Source: Actinomycetes bacterium
GTDB taxonomy: Bacteria; Actinomycetota; Actinomycetes; Propionibacteriales; Propionibacteriaceae
Direction of reading: 5' to 3'
DNA length: 36,870 nucleotides
Assembly (NCBI GenBank): GCA_023419175.1
Contig: JAEZYG010000074.1
Coordinates: 1-36,870, forward strand
The notes below the pieces were generated by a model. The model was given only the letters and a program-made list of their open reading frames with translations, did not search any database and was not told the origin of the DNA. The translations under genes were made by a program, and so were the position numbers. Below are positions 8,001-16,446 of this stretch, piece by piece. The first letter of the stretch is position 1. Every line of letters starts with the position of its first letter.

Positions 8001-9500
8001 GTGTTATCCGTCCACCGTTTCCATCGCGATGCTTTACTCTCGCTCCTCCCCGCCGCTGAGGTGATCTGTCAGCTCGGTAAGCGTTTTCATGATTGCGGAC
8101 ACACTCTCTACCTCGTCGGAGGATCGGTGCGCGACGCCCTCTTGGGGAAATTGGGCAACGATTTGGATTTCACCACCTCTGCCCGTCCAGAGCTCACCGC
8201 AGAGCTATTGAAACCTTGGGCCGATAATCTGTGGGAAATCGGCAAGGAATACGGCACGATTTCGGCGAATAAAACCCTTAACGACCGCGAGTGGCTGATC
8301 GAAATCACCACTTTTCGAGCCGATAGTTACGATTCCGATTCGCGTAAACCCGAGGTGCGTTACGGCGATACGGTTGAAGACGATTTGATCCGTCGCGACT
8401 TCACCGTCAACGCCATGGCTCTAGACGTCAGCGGTGGAGATATGGACTCATGGACCTTCATCGATCCCTATGGAGGCATGGACGACCTTGCTGACCATCT
8501 GCTGCGCACTCCCTCGGCTCCCGAGATCAGTTTTTCTGATGATCCCTTACGCATGATGAGAGCGGCTCGTTTCGCCTCCCAACTGGGATTTACTGTAGAA
8601 GATGCAACGATGCAAGCGATGTGTGAGATGGCGTCGAGGATCTCCATCGTCTCGGCTGAACGTTGTCGTGATGAGTTAAATAAACTTCTTCTTACCGACG
8701 AACCGCGGTGGGGTCTCAATATCCTGGTCGATTCCTCTTTGGCAGATCACGTCTTGCCGGAATTACCTCAGATGCGTCTTGAACGCGATGAGCATATGCG
8801 CCATAAGGACGTCTATGAACATTCTTTGACGGTTCTTGACCAAGCTATCGCTTTGGAAAAATCCCGTGACTACGTGGACGGTAAACCCAATGAGAACCAT
8901 CAACCCGATCTGATCGTCCGTCTGGCAGCTTTATTGCACGATATCGGTAAACCTGCGACTCGACGTTTTGAAAATGGCAAGGTGACCTTCCACCATCACG
9001 ATGTGGTAGGGGCGAAGATGGCTCGTAAACGTCTCAACGCCCTGCGCTATCCCAAAGATGTCACCAAAGCTGTCTGCCAACTCATCGAACAGCATCTGCG
9101 TTTCCACGGCTATGCCGAGGGCTCATCTGGAGGTGCTTCTTCGGGATGGTCCGATTCGGCGGTGCGTCGCTATGTCCGCGATGCTGGAGACCAGCTTGAA
9201 CGTCTGCATATCTTGACCCGTTCAGATGTGACCACACGCAATATGCGCAAAGCTGAGCGTTTACGCAGAGCCTATGACGAATTGGAATTTCGTATCGACG
9301 AATTGGCAGCCCAAGAGGAATTGGATGCGATTCGTCCCGATTTAGACGGTAATCAGATCATGCAGATTCTCCATATCGGCCCTGGACGCGAGGTCGGTGA
9401 GGCCTACCGGTATCTATTGGATTTGCGCATGGCACATGGACCGCTTGGAGAAGAAAAAGCTATCGAGAAATTACAGGAGTGGTGGTCAACTCATGAGTGA
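8001..9500 (+). CDS. CCA tRNA nucleotidyltransferase with HD domain
   Basis: This enzyme adds or repairs the 3' CCA end of tRNAs from CTP and ATP. Near the N-terminus are the class II poly(A) polymerase/CCA-transferase motifs LVGGSVRDALLG (about 38-49) and GNDLDF (52-57; catalytic acids Asp54 and Asp56). RRDFTVNAMA and the DPLRMMRAARFA block follow. The second half has an HD phosphohydrolase-type domain (LLHDIGKP, then HHHDVVGAKMA). Length (499) is normal for actinobacterial members, the family annotated in M. tuberculosis as PcnA. The GTG start has no ribosome site, consistent with a leaderless transcript. Its stop overlaps the MFS gene by 8 bases, so the two are coupled. In mycobacteria a Nudix gene lies next to it; here the MFS gene is in that place. 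Confidence 0.93.
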   Translation: MLSVHRFHRDALLSLLPAAEVICQLGKRFHDCGHTLYLVGGSVRDALLGKLGNDLDFTTSARPELTAELLKPWADNLWEIGKEYGTISANKTLNDREWLIEITTFRADSYDSDSRKPEVRYGDTVEDDLIRRDFTVNAMALDVSGGDMDSWTFIDPYGGMDDLADHLLRTPSAPEISFSDDPLRMMRAARFASQLGFTVEDATMQAMCEMASRISIVSAERCRDELNKLLLTDEPRWGLNILVDSSLADHVLPELPQMRLERDEHMRHKDVYEHSLTVLDQAIALEKSRDYVDGKPNENHQPDLIVRLAALLHDIGKPATRRFENGKVTFHHHDVVGAKMARKRLNALRYPKDVTKAVCQLIEQHLRFHGYAEGSSGGASSGWSDSAVRRYVRDAGDQLERLHILTRSDVTTRNMRKAERLRRAYDELEFRIDELAAQEELDAIRPDLDGNQIMQILHIGPGREVGEAYRYLLDLRMAHGPLGEEKAIEKLQEWWSTHE

Positions 9501-10971
9501 TACGACGATTCCCACTGACGCAATTGTCGTCCCCGGCACTAACCGCGTCTTTAAACGTCGTCGTATTCTATGGGTTCTGCTCTTTGAATTGGCGGTTGCT
9601 CTCATGGCGATCTCGTCAATCAATGTCGCCTTACCCGCTATCCGTGAAGGGGTCGGCGCAAGCGATTCCGATATTCAGCTGATGCTTTCTGGCTATGCCC
9701 TCACCTTCGGAGTGACCCTGGTCGCTATGGGACGTATCGGGGATATAACTGGGCGTTCACGCATGTTCGTCATCGGTCTGTCCATTTTTAGTCTCTCTTC
9801 TTTAGGATGCGCTCTGTCTCATGATCCCTGGACATTAAATTTCTTCCGTCTACTTCAAGGAGTGGGAGCGGGCACATCCTCACCTCAGGTCAACGGGATT
9901 ATTCTCACCTATTTTTCTGGACGCAAGAGAGCGATCGCCTTCTCCTATTTCGGTTTAGTCGTTTCGGTTTCAGTAGCGGTCGCTCCGATGCTGACAGGTT
10001 TCCTCATCAATACCCTCGGTCCTGATCTGGGATGGAGAGCTTCCTTCTTATGGAATGCGCCTATCGGTCTTACCGCTGTGATTCTGGCGTGTTTCTGGCT
10101 TCCATTCGGCACGGAACGCCAACGTCGCCTCGATAGAAAAGCGGGAACTTTAACCCGTTCACGGATCGATTTCGATCCAGTTGGCATGATCTTATTGGCG
10201 CTAACGGTGATTATGGCGATGGCTCCTTTCATGCTGAAAGATCCTCTCCTCTATCTGCTCTTGATCGGAGCCGCAATCTGCGGATATCTGTGGGTGCGCT
10301 GGGAACGTCACTATAAGATCTCTCATGAGCCGATGGTCGATCTCGATCTCTTCCGTTACCGCTCCTTTACGAATGCCATGCTGGTTTCAGGAACTCTGTT
10401 TTTGGGAGCGACATCGGTCTTTGTCATTTTGGCTCTCTATCTTCAAAACGGACTCGGGGTAAGTCCCTTAGTCGTTGGTATTATCGGTGTCCCCAATGCC
10501 ATTGCTGGAGCTTTCGGCTCTCTCGTTGCTGGACGTCGCGTCCTCGACAATGGACGAACATTGGTCGTTATAGGCGTCTGTCTTTATATGACAGGTCTCC
10601 TTTCAACCATGCTCATGTCGTTATTAGTCGTTCCTCCACATCAGCTCATCGACCCAATGTGGCTTGCCGTACCGTTAGCGATTAACGGCTTCGCTATCGG
10701 CATGGTTAACTCTGCGAATCAGACATTGAGTCAATCCGATATTCCACCCCAGATGGGAGGAACCGCTGGCGCAGTTAAACAGGTAGCTGAGCGCATGGGA
10801 ACAGCTGTGGGAAATGCCATGTTGACGGCTATCTTTTTTGCAGGTGTCGCCCATAGTTGGGAGGCAGGTTTCTTGGTTTCCTTCGCGACGATTTGCATCA
10901 TTCTGCTGATGAGTCTGTCCTTTGCGATTATGGATTTAAAGACCTTAGGCAATCCCCGAGCGAATCATTGA
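9493..10971 (+). CDS. MFS transporter, DHA2 (EmrB/QacA) type
   Basis: This is a 492-residue integral membrane protein with about 12-14 hydrophobic segments. Near the start it has the DHA2-like block SSINVALPAI, then motif A (GRIGDITGRSRMF) between helices 2 and 3, and a helix-5 region with APMLTGFLINT resembling the antiporter motif C. These proteins export drugs or metabolites in exchange for protons; the substrate cannot be read from sequence. The ATG at 9493 lies inside the last codons of the CCA-transferase gene (8-base overlap) with AGGAG at 9476-9480, so I choose it over a start further upstream at 9397. Its position between the CCA-transferase and DUF6049 genes is unusual and suggests an insertion or replacement. 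Confidence 0.87.
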   Translation: MSDTTIPTDAIVVPGTNRVFKRRRILWVLLFELAVALMAISSINVALPAIREGVGASDSDIQLMLSGYALTFGVTLVAMGRIGDITGRSRMFVIGLSIFSLSSLGCALSHDPWTLNFFRLLQGVGAGTSSPQVNGIILTYFSGRKRAIAFSYFGLVVSVSVAVAPMLTGFLINTLGPDLGWRASFLWNAPIGLTAVILACFWLPFGTERQRRLDRKAGTLTRSRIDFDPVGMILLALTVIMAMAPFMLKDPLLYLLLIGAAICGYLWVRWERHYKISHEPMVDLDLFRYRSFTNAMLVSGTLFLGATSVFVILALYLQNGLGVSPLVVGIIGVPNAIAGAFGSLVAGRRVLDNGRTLVVIGVCLYMTGLLSTMLMSLLVVPPHQLIDPMWLAVPLAINGFAIGMVNSANQTLSQSDIPPQMGGTAGAVKQVAERMGTAVGNAMLTAIFFAGVAHSWEAGFLVSFATICIILLMSLSFAIMDLKTLGNPRANH

Positions 10972-10997
10972 TCGTCTACGGTATGAACTAAAGATAT

Positions 10998-13016
10998 ATG
11001 GTGAAAGGCGCTAGAGCGGTGAGATGTAAAGCATGGCTTGGTGTGCTATGCGCTGTGCTATGCGCGCTTTCTACCATGATATTCCCGATGGCTACACATG
11101 CCCATGCTCAAGATTCTCCTCTCGAGATCATCGTGAACCCCATCGATCCCATCTCGATTGGTGATAGCGGCGACTTGAAGATCACTGGCACGATCACCAA
11201 TCATTCCGATCACGTTCTCAGCGATATCACCGTGTGTCTATGGCGTGATGCCACCCCTTTGGATTCTGTCAAACTTTTCAAAGACGCGATCCACAACGAT
11301 CCGCTCGGTGGAGCTGTCATGTATTCCGATTCGGCGAGTGAATATGTCGATACGGATCTTGCCCCTGGACAATCCCACCCCTTCTCGGTCAGCGCCTCTT
11401 TAAGCGGTTTAAAGGACGAATTGCTTTATCTTTCCATCCCCAATGCCGTCTATCAGGTGGGTGTGAACGTCCACGCATATAGCGATCAGGGGGACGATAT
11501 CGTGGCCAGAGCACGCAGTTTCGTCACCTACGCTTCAGACCAATCTCTGCCGTGGACATCTGTCCTTCTGCTCACTCACCGACCCACTCGCATAATGCTG
11601 GATACGGGTGAAGATGCTGTCTTTACCGATGATTCTTTGGCGGCAGATTTACAAACATCTTTGCGCTCATTACTCGATTACGCTCTGTCCTCTCAGGTTA
11701 GCGTGGTGATCGACCCCATGCTTTTCGACGATGTGACGGCTTTAGCCAATGGTGATTACCTCGTCAGTGACGGATCGTCTACCTCACCTGGTCGTTATCG
11801 TATCCGTGCTGCCGCTCAGCGCTGGCTGGGCGATGTACAACAGTTGATCGACCAGAAACGGGTGAGTCGCACTCTTTATGGAGCTTTGGATATCGCCCAC
11901 CTGGACGGGAATGATCGCGACCGTATGGTACGGGCAGCTGCTCATCTCTCCCCTGCCCATCCCCTATCATCGTTACCTTTCGCTATCGTCAACGATCGCG
12001 CTCCTCTCGACGCCTCGATGGGAGCTTTGCTCGATTCTCTCTCTCCGGCATGGGTTGCAACAGTGGGAATCGATCATGCTGCAACGGATCGTTCCACACG
12101 CTATCTTCCAGTCAGCGATCTTTTAGAAAAATCTAAGCAATTTTCCGATAACGATCGCAGAATTACCTCCACGATTACCGCTGAACAATTCATCTATCTG
12201 CACGATCATCAGCCGCGTATCACAGTGATCGATTCAGTTCATGATCTCGATCTCTTGCCTTCTGTCCAATCCTGGCAGCATCCCTCCACGGTCGAGAAGA
12301 TGCTTGAAGACTTCACCGCTGATGCTCCGATGGCTTTCGGCGATTTAGAGCAGGTCTCCATGCGCGCTCACAGTGATGAGGCGATCGATCTCGCTCACCG
12401 CTGGCAAGCCATTTTAGACAAGCCTCATGAGGTTGATGAGGAGTTATATCGTTCCATCGCTGCTGGGTGGAATGTGGCTTTCACCTCTGACGATCAAGCT
12501 GTGGCATGGCTTGACAGCGCTTTGGCTGCCGCTCGCAAAACCTTTACAGGTGATGTCACTGTACGCGTCAGCAATTGGGTGACAACCTCTGCGCAGGACA
12601 ATCTTTTACCTGTGACGGTGGTCAATAATTCCGATCGCGCTCTTCGTCTAAAGGTTCATTTCCATTCAGATAATGATCTGCGCATCACGGTGGCAGATTC
12701 CGATCTGTTGACGATCGCTCCCCATGAATCCTCAACCGTGCGTGTCCGTCCAACGACACGTGGCAATGGCAAGGTTGGAATTGAAGCTTTCGTCGTTTCC
12801 GTTGAAGGCGATGTGATATCAGCTCCTGCCGCTTTTACAATTACAGCTACCGATGTCGGAAAGGTGGCGTGGATCATCATTGTGGCATCGTCTGTCGTTC
12901 TTGTGGTTGCGAGTGCTTTGCGTATCCGCCGTGTCCGTTTAGACCGTCAACGCGCCTCGGCGGCGGCTGCGAAAGAGGCTGCTACTACCCCTCATCTTCA
13001 CCAGGAAAGTGAGTAG
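10998..13016 (+). CDS. DUF6049-type secreted, membrane-anchored protein
   Basis: This is a 672-residue exported protein. The signal peptide ends about residue 37 (AHA before QDSP). An Ig-like beta domain follows (about 40-180, with the phrase KITGTITNHSDHVLSDI), then a long extracytoplasmic region and a second Ig-like domain (about 530-620). A single C-terminal membrane helix (about 625-645) leads to a short basic tail. The layout and the position between the CCA-transferase and the MviN-type pseudokinase match the actinobacterial DUF6049 family (M. tuberculosis Rv3909). Its function is unknown but it is linked by conserved context to cell-wall assembly. The following gene starts 2 bases after its stop, so translation is probably coupled. 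ATG 10998 has only a weak ribosome site; GTG 11001 is possible. Confidence 0.8.
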   Translation: MVKGARAVRCKAWLGVLCAVLCALSTMIFPMATHAHAQDSPLEIIVNPIDPISIGDSGDLKITGTITNHSDHVLSDITVCLWRDATPLDSVKLFKDAIHNDPLGGAVMYSDSASEYVDTDLAPGQSHPFSVSASLSGLKDELLYLSIPNAVYQVGVNVHAYSDQGDDIVARARSFVTYASDQSLPWTSVLLLTHRPTRIMLDTGEDAVFTDDSLAADLQTSLRSLLDYALSSQVSVVIDPMLFDDVTALANGDYLVSDGSSTSPGRYRIRAAAQRWLGDVQQLIDQKRVSRTLYGALDIAHLDGNDRDRMVRAAAHLSPAHPLSSLPFAIVNDRAPLDASMGALLDSLSPAWVATVGIDHAATDRSTRYLPVSDLLEKSKQFSDNDRRITSTITAEQFIYLHDHQPRITVIDSVHDLDLLPSVQSWQHPSTVEKMLEDFTADAPMAFGDLEQVSMRAHSDEAIDLAHRWQAILDKPHEVDEELYRSIAAGWNVAFTSDDQAVAWLDSALAAARKTFTGDVTVRVSNWVTTSAQDNLLPVTVVNNSDRALRLKVHFHSDNDLRITVADSDLLTIAPHESSTVRVRPTTRGNGKVGIEAFVVSVEGDVISAPAAFTITATDVGKVAWIIIVASSVVLVVASALRIRRVRLDRQRASAAAAKEAATTPHLHQESE

Positions 13017-13018
13017 GC

Positions 13019-14806
13019 ATGGAAGCGATGAATTCTCGCCTTGACGAGATCTCCCCCGGACTGGTGTTGAGTGGACGCTATCGTCTCGACGTATTGATCT
13101 CTTACACCCAAGAATCGATGGTGTGGCGTTCTACCGATTTGGCTTTGTCGCGTCCAGTCATCGTCCACCTGCTCGCTGATTCCGATTCACGCGCGGGATG
13201 GCTGATCGATGCTGCCCGACAGACAGCTGCGGTGAAAGAGGCTCGCCTGTGCCGTCTGCTCGATGCCGTCCATAGCGAATCGCAAGAGCCGTGGACATAT
13301 GTGGTCACCGAATTGCCGATCGGGGAGTCCTTATTGACCATTATCGGATCGGAACAACTATCGGCTGTTCAGATCGGTTTCATCGCTTCAGAGTTAACCG
13401 ATGCTCTCACCCACTTACATGATCGTGGGCTTTTTCATCGGCGTTTACGTCCGCATTGTGTCACCATCACCAATAATGGACATATCAAAATTGCCGATGC
13501 GATGATCGCGGCAGCTTTGCGTCCTGATCCTGCCGATCAATCGATGACGAAGGCAGACGATCAACAGCGTGACCTTTTCGATTGTGGACGCCTTCTCTAT
13601 CTGGCGGCAACGAAACGGTGGCCTATCCCCTTGACCGAACAACAACGTCATGAGATGGGATGTATTCCAGCTCCTTTCGCTCAGTCCGGTGGGGAGAGTA
13701 TCTGGCTTGCCCCTCACCATCTCAACAGCCGTATCGATTTACCATTATCAAGTGCGATCATGGCTTTGCTGCGGGTTCACAATCACACCCCTGGTCCTGT
13801 TTTCCATTCGTTGAGTGAAGCTCATCAAACATTCGCTGGTATCGCTCATCGCTGTGCTGCTGAGGAGTCTTTGGAAAGACTTATCATTCGTTTACGCGAG
13901 GGGAAGAGCTCTGATCGAGAGCCAACGCGAACCATCGAAGAAGCTGATGAATCTAACTCACTAGAGGATTGGCAGACAGATCCCACTCAGATGATTCCGG
14001 TCAATCTATCGGAACTCACCGATGCTGACGAGACGATTATCGTCTGCGATTCCGAGATGACAGCAGCTCTTGCTGAAGGAAATTCATTAAGTGATGAGAC
14101 TGAACTCGTCCATCTAGATGAGAGTGATGAACGCATAGATAAGGTGGATACGGCCTCTCAGTCTTCCTCCAGATCAGGTGCACGAAAGATGAATTCTACG
14201 ATCTTTGTCACGGCGCTGATCGCCATTATCGTTTTGAGTTCCCTCCTGGCGTGGCGTCTACATCTCGGTGTTCCTGACGATCAACCTTCTATCGATACAA
14301 ATGGCGAGATTGAGGCGCCCTCTCTAGCTGTTCAAGACGATATTTCCTCCACGTACGTTTTCGATCCTCGTGCAGATGGCGGTGAAGGTAATGAGAATGC
14401 GGCGAGCGCTCATTACGCAACCGATGGTGATATTTCGACAGCATGGCGGACGCTGACCTATGAGGGAGATTCCCATTTCGGAGGGATCAAGCCAGGAGCT
14501 GGCATCGTAATCGATCTATCGGATATCAAGACCGTTTCATCTCTATCCCTTCTGATGGACAATCAGCCCAATGGTATTCAAGTGATGGTTCCTCATGAAG
14601 CCGATCCATCCGCGGAATATCCTCCTATGGATTCTGTCGATCAGTGGCGGACAATCACCGCAGATGAATCGAGCGGGCTCGAAGTGTCCTTCCAATTCGA
14701 CGCTCCAGAACAGACGCGTTGGATCATGGTCTATCTTGTCGATCTTCCCTCGGTAAGCGAAGGACAATATCGTGGCGGGATTGCCGAGATCTATATCAAC
14801 CGCTGA
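13019..14806 (+). CDS. MviN-type pseudokinase with membrane helix and discoidin-like domain, without MurJ part
   Basis: The 595-residue protein begins with a kinase-like fold (about 15-290). Catalytic residues are degenerate: the VAIK Lys is His50, the HRD motif is HRR (140-142), the catalytic-loop Asn is Cys147 and DFG is DAM (160-162). It is therefore a pseudokinase. An acidic linker leads to one membrane helix (394-412) and a C-terminal discoidin/F5-8C-like domain (about 446-595; phrases ATDGDISTAWRT and GIVIDLSDI). In M. tuberculosis this module is fused to the C-terminus of MurJ (MviN, Rv3910), where the phosphorylated pseudokinase recruits FhaA to control peptidoglycan synthesis. Here no MurJ domain precedes it. 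ATG 13019 has AGGAAAG at 13003-13009. It is coupled to DUF6049. Confidence 0.82.
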   Translation: MEAMNSRLDEISPGLVLSGRYRLDVLISYTQESMVWRSTDLALSRPVIVHLLADSDSRAGWLIDAARQTAAVKEARLCRLLDAVHSESQEPWTYVVTELPIGESLLTIIGSEQLSAVQIGFIASELTDALTHLHDRGLFHRRLRPHCVTITNNGHIKIADAMIAAALRPDPADQSMTKADDQQRDLFDCGRLLYLAATKRWPIPLTEQQRHEMGCIPAPFAQSGGESIWLAPHHLNSRIDLPLSSAIMALLRVHNHTPGPVFHSLSEAHQTFAGIAHRCAAEESLERLIIRLREGKSSDREPTRTIEEADESNSLEDWQTDPTQMIPVNLSELTDADETIIVCDSEMTAALAEGNSLSDETELVHLDESDERIDKVDTASQSSSRSGARKMNSTIFVTALIAIIVLSSLLAWRLHLGVPDDQPSIDTNGEIEAPSLAVQDDISSTYVFDPRADGGEGNENAASAHYATDGDISTAWRTLTYEGDSHFGGIKPGAGIVIDLSDIKTVSSLSLLMDNQPNGIQVMVPHEADPSAEYPPMDSVDQWRTITADESSGLEVSFQFDAPEQTRWIMVYLVDLPSVSEGQYRGGIAEIYINR

Positions 14807-14870
14807 TTAGGCGACATGCGACACTTTAACTTTCATTAGTACCTATGGCGAGGATAAAACAGCACGCTAC

Positions 14871-14901
14871 CGGTGAATATCCATTGCATTGATATTCACC
14901 G
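14871..14901. repeat. Perfect 11-base inverted repeat between the pseudokinase gene and trxB
   Basis: The arms are CGGTGAATATC (14871-14881) and GATATTCACCG (14891-14901), separated by CATTGCATT. The repeat lies 65 bases after the pseudokinase stop and about 100 bases before trxB. No T run follows, so it is a weak intrinsic terminator at best; an operator or RNA hairpin is equally possible. Confidence 0.6.
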
Positions 14902-14963
14902 CATCATTCCTTCTATCCGTATTCAATTAGTCCAGAGGTGATCTATCCCTGTTTATTCCTTCC

Positions 14964-14977
14964 TTCTAGACTGTCTA
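14964..14977 (+). promoter_or_regulatory. Palindromic element upstream of trxB (copy 1)
   Basis: The 14-mer TTCTAGACTGTCTA contains the perfect 11-base palindrome TAGACTGTCTA (14967-14977). It ends 27 bases before the trxB start. The same 14-mer stands before trxA, so it is likely an operator or a core promoter element used by both genes. Confidence 0.6.
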
Positions 14978-15004
14978 TAGACACTCATAACCGAAAGGCA
15001 GAAG

Positions 15005-16015
15005 ATGACCAACCCCTTCGCTTCGCCTCTGAGCAATCAGATCTCTGTCTCCTGCGCTCCACGCGGCGAACAGACAACGTCAGACGATATCTATGACGTC
15101 ATCATCGTAGGATCCGGCCCAGCGGGATATACAGCCGCTATCTATACCGCTCGAGCCAATCTCAAACCTCTCGTTTTTGAAGGATCGATATCGGCTGGCG
15201 GGGCTCTGATGACTACGACAGAGGTGGAGAATTTCCCTGGATTTGACGAGGGAGTTCAAGGCCCTGATCTCATGGCGAAGATGCGCCTCCAAGCTGAAAA
15301 ATTTGGAGCCACATTGCTCGCAGACGATGCCACCAACATCGATCTCAGCCGTTCGCTCAAAGAGGTGCGCGATTCTGAAGGGCGTATCTACCGCTCGCGT
15401 TCGATCATCCTGGCAATGGGATCTGGCTATCGTAAATTGGGAATTGCGGACGAAGAACGCTATTCCGGTAAGGGCGTAAGTTGGTGCGCCACCTGCGATG
15501 GTTTCTTCTACCGTGATAAGGAGATTGCCGTCGTAGGCGGCGGAGATTCTGCGGCAGAAGAAGCTACTTTCCTCACCCGTTTCGCCTCCAAAGTCACCCT
15601 CATTCATCGCCGTGATGCTCTGAGAGCCTCCAAGGTGATGGCAGATAGGGTTCTCGCCAATCCAAAGATTGAAATGGCGTGGAATAGTGAGATCGTTTCG
15701 ATGGGCGGAGAACCTACCCTTTCTGAGCTCACACTGCGTTCCACGGTGGACGGTTCCACACGGACGATTCCGGTCCAAGGTCTCTTTGAGGCTATCGGTC
15801 ATATCCCTCGATCTGAATTGGTGCGCGATCAAGTGGAATGCGATGAAGCTGGCTATGTCCTTGTCAAAGAACCATCCTCTGCCACGAGCGTGGAGGGTGT
15901 CTTTGCTGCGGGTGATCTGATCGATCACTCATATCGTCAGGCGATCACCGCCGCCGGTTCAGGCTGTCGCGCCGCTCTCGATGCAGAGCGCTATCTCATC
16001 TCTCTCGATAGTTAA
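15005..16015 (+). CDS. trxB: Thioredoxin reductase
   Basis: This FAD flavoenzyme passes electrons from NADPH to thioredoxin in the cytoplasm. The 336-residue protein carries an N-terminal FAD-binding motif (VGSGPAGYTAA), the redox-active pair CATC (Cys161 and Cys164), the NADPH-binding motif VVGGGDSAAEEA, and the C-terminal FAD contact GVFAAGDL. It has about 25 extra N-terminal residues before the Rossmann fold, as in mycobacterial TrxB2. ATG 15005 follows AAAGG at 14994-14998. Its partner trxA lies 64 bases downstream. In actinobacteria the pair usually sits next to the MviN/pseudokinase gene, as here, but the sigM gene found there in mycobacteria is absent. Confidence 0.96.
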   Translation: MTNPFASPLSNQISVSCAPRGEQTTSDDIYDVIIVGSGPAGYTAAIYTARANLKPLVFEGSISAGGALMTTTEVENFPGFDEGVQGPDLMAKMRLQAEKFGATLLADDATNIDLSRSLKEVRDSEGRIYRSRSIILAMGSGYRKLGIADEERYSGKGVSWCATCDGFFYRDKEIAVVGGGDSAAEEATFLTRFASKVTLIHRRDALRASKVMADRVLANPKIEMAWNSEIVSMGGEPTLSELTLRSTVDGSTRTIPVQGLFEAIGHIPRSELVRDQVECDEAGYVLVKEPSSATSVEGVFAAGDLIDHSYRQAITAAGSGCRAALDAERYLISLDS

Positions 16016-16042
16016 AACTGAGTTCCTTTTTCTTTTCCTCGG

Positions 16043-16056
16043 TTCTAGACTGTCTA
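16043..16056 (+). promoter_or_regulatory. Palindromic element upstream of trxA (copy 2)
   Basis: This is the same 14-mer as upstream of trxB (TTCTAGACTGTCTA, core palindrome 16046-16056), ending 23 bases before the trxA start. Its presence between trxB and trxA suggests that trxA has its own regulated promoter as well as any read-through. Confidence 0.6.
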
Positions 16057-16079
16057 CGTTCAAACTAGGGAGGATTGAG

Positions 16080-16400
16080 ATGGCTACTATCACCGTCAAC
16101 GACGGCGAATTTGGAGAGAAAGTTCTGTCGGCAACGAAACCTGTCCTCGTGGACTATTGGGCTGATTGGTGTGGCCCTTGCCGTCAGCTCTCCCCCATCA
16201 TCGACGAGCTGTCGAATAGCTATGGCGATCGCATGATCTTCGCGAAAGTCGATACCAATGCTAATCCTCAGATTGCGGCTCGTCAGGGGATCATGATGCT
16301 TCCGACCATTCAGATCTTCCTTAACGGAGATATGGTGGCGAATGTCCAAGGAGGACAGACGAAAGCCAAACTCATCAAGATGATTGAGCAGTTCATCTGA
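16080..16400 (+). CDS. trxA: Thioredoxin
   Basis: This is a small cytoplasmic dithiol protein that reduces disulfides in target proteins and is itself recycled by the TrxB encoded just upstream. The 106-residue length is typical. The active site WCGPC has Cys31 and Cys34, followed by the usual KVDTNANP and the cis-proline loop MLPTIQIF, and the C-terminal GGQTKAKL. The start is set at ATG 16080 because the strong ribosome site AGGGAGGA (16067-16074) lies 5 bases upstream; the frame stays open further upstream to 15981 but without a plausible start. A hairpin terminator follows at 16414. The cwlM amidase gene that follows thioredoxin in mycobacteria is not present. Confidence 0.96.
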   Translation: MATITVNDGEFGEKVLSATKPVLVDYWADWCGPCRQLSPIIDELSNSYGDRMIFAKVDTNANPQIAARQGIMMLPTIQIFLNGDMVANVQGGQTKAKLIKMIEQFI

Positions 16401-16413
16401 GATCCTATCGATG

Positions 16414-16446
16414 AGAAAAGGGGAGGCTTCACACCTCCCCTTTTCT
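16414..16446 (+). terminator. Intrinsic terminator of the trxB-trxA unit
   Basis: There is a perfect 13-base inverted repeat, AGAAAAGGGGAGG (16414-16426) and CCTCCCCTTTTCT (16434-16446), with a 7-base loop. It lies 13 bases after the trxA stop. The right arm itself supplies the T-rich tail. Confidence 0.85.

Noticed and set aside
14976..14981. TATAGA as a -10 element for trxB
   Set aside because: There is no matching -35 at a suitable distance, and the corresponding bases before trxA are not conserved, so I prefer the shared palindrome as the signal.
15080..15928. 282-codon open frame antisense to trxB
   Set aside because: It is a shadow of trxB on the opposite strand, rich in His, Arg and Ile without a recognisable domain.
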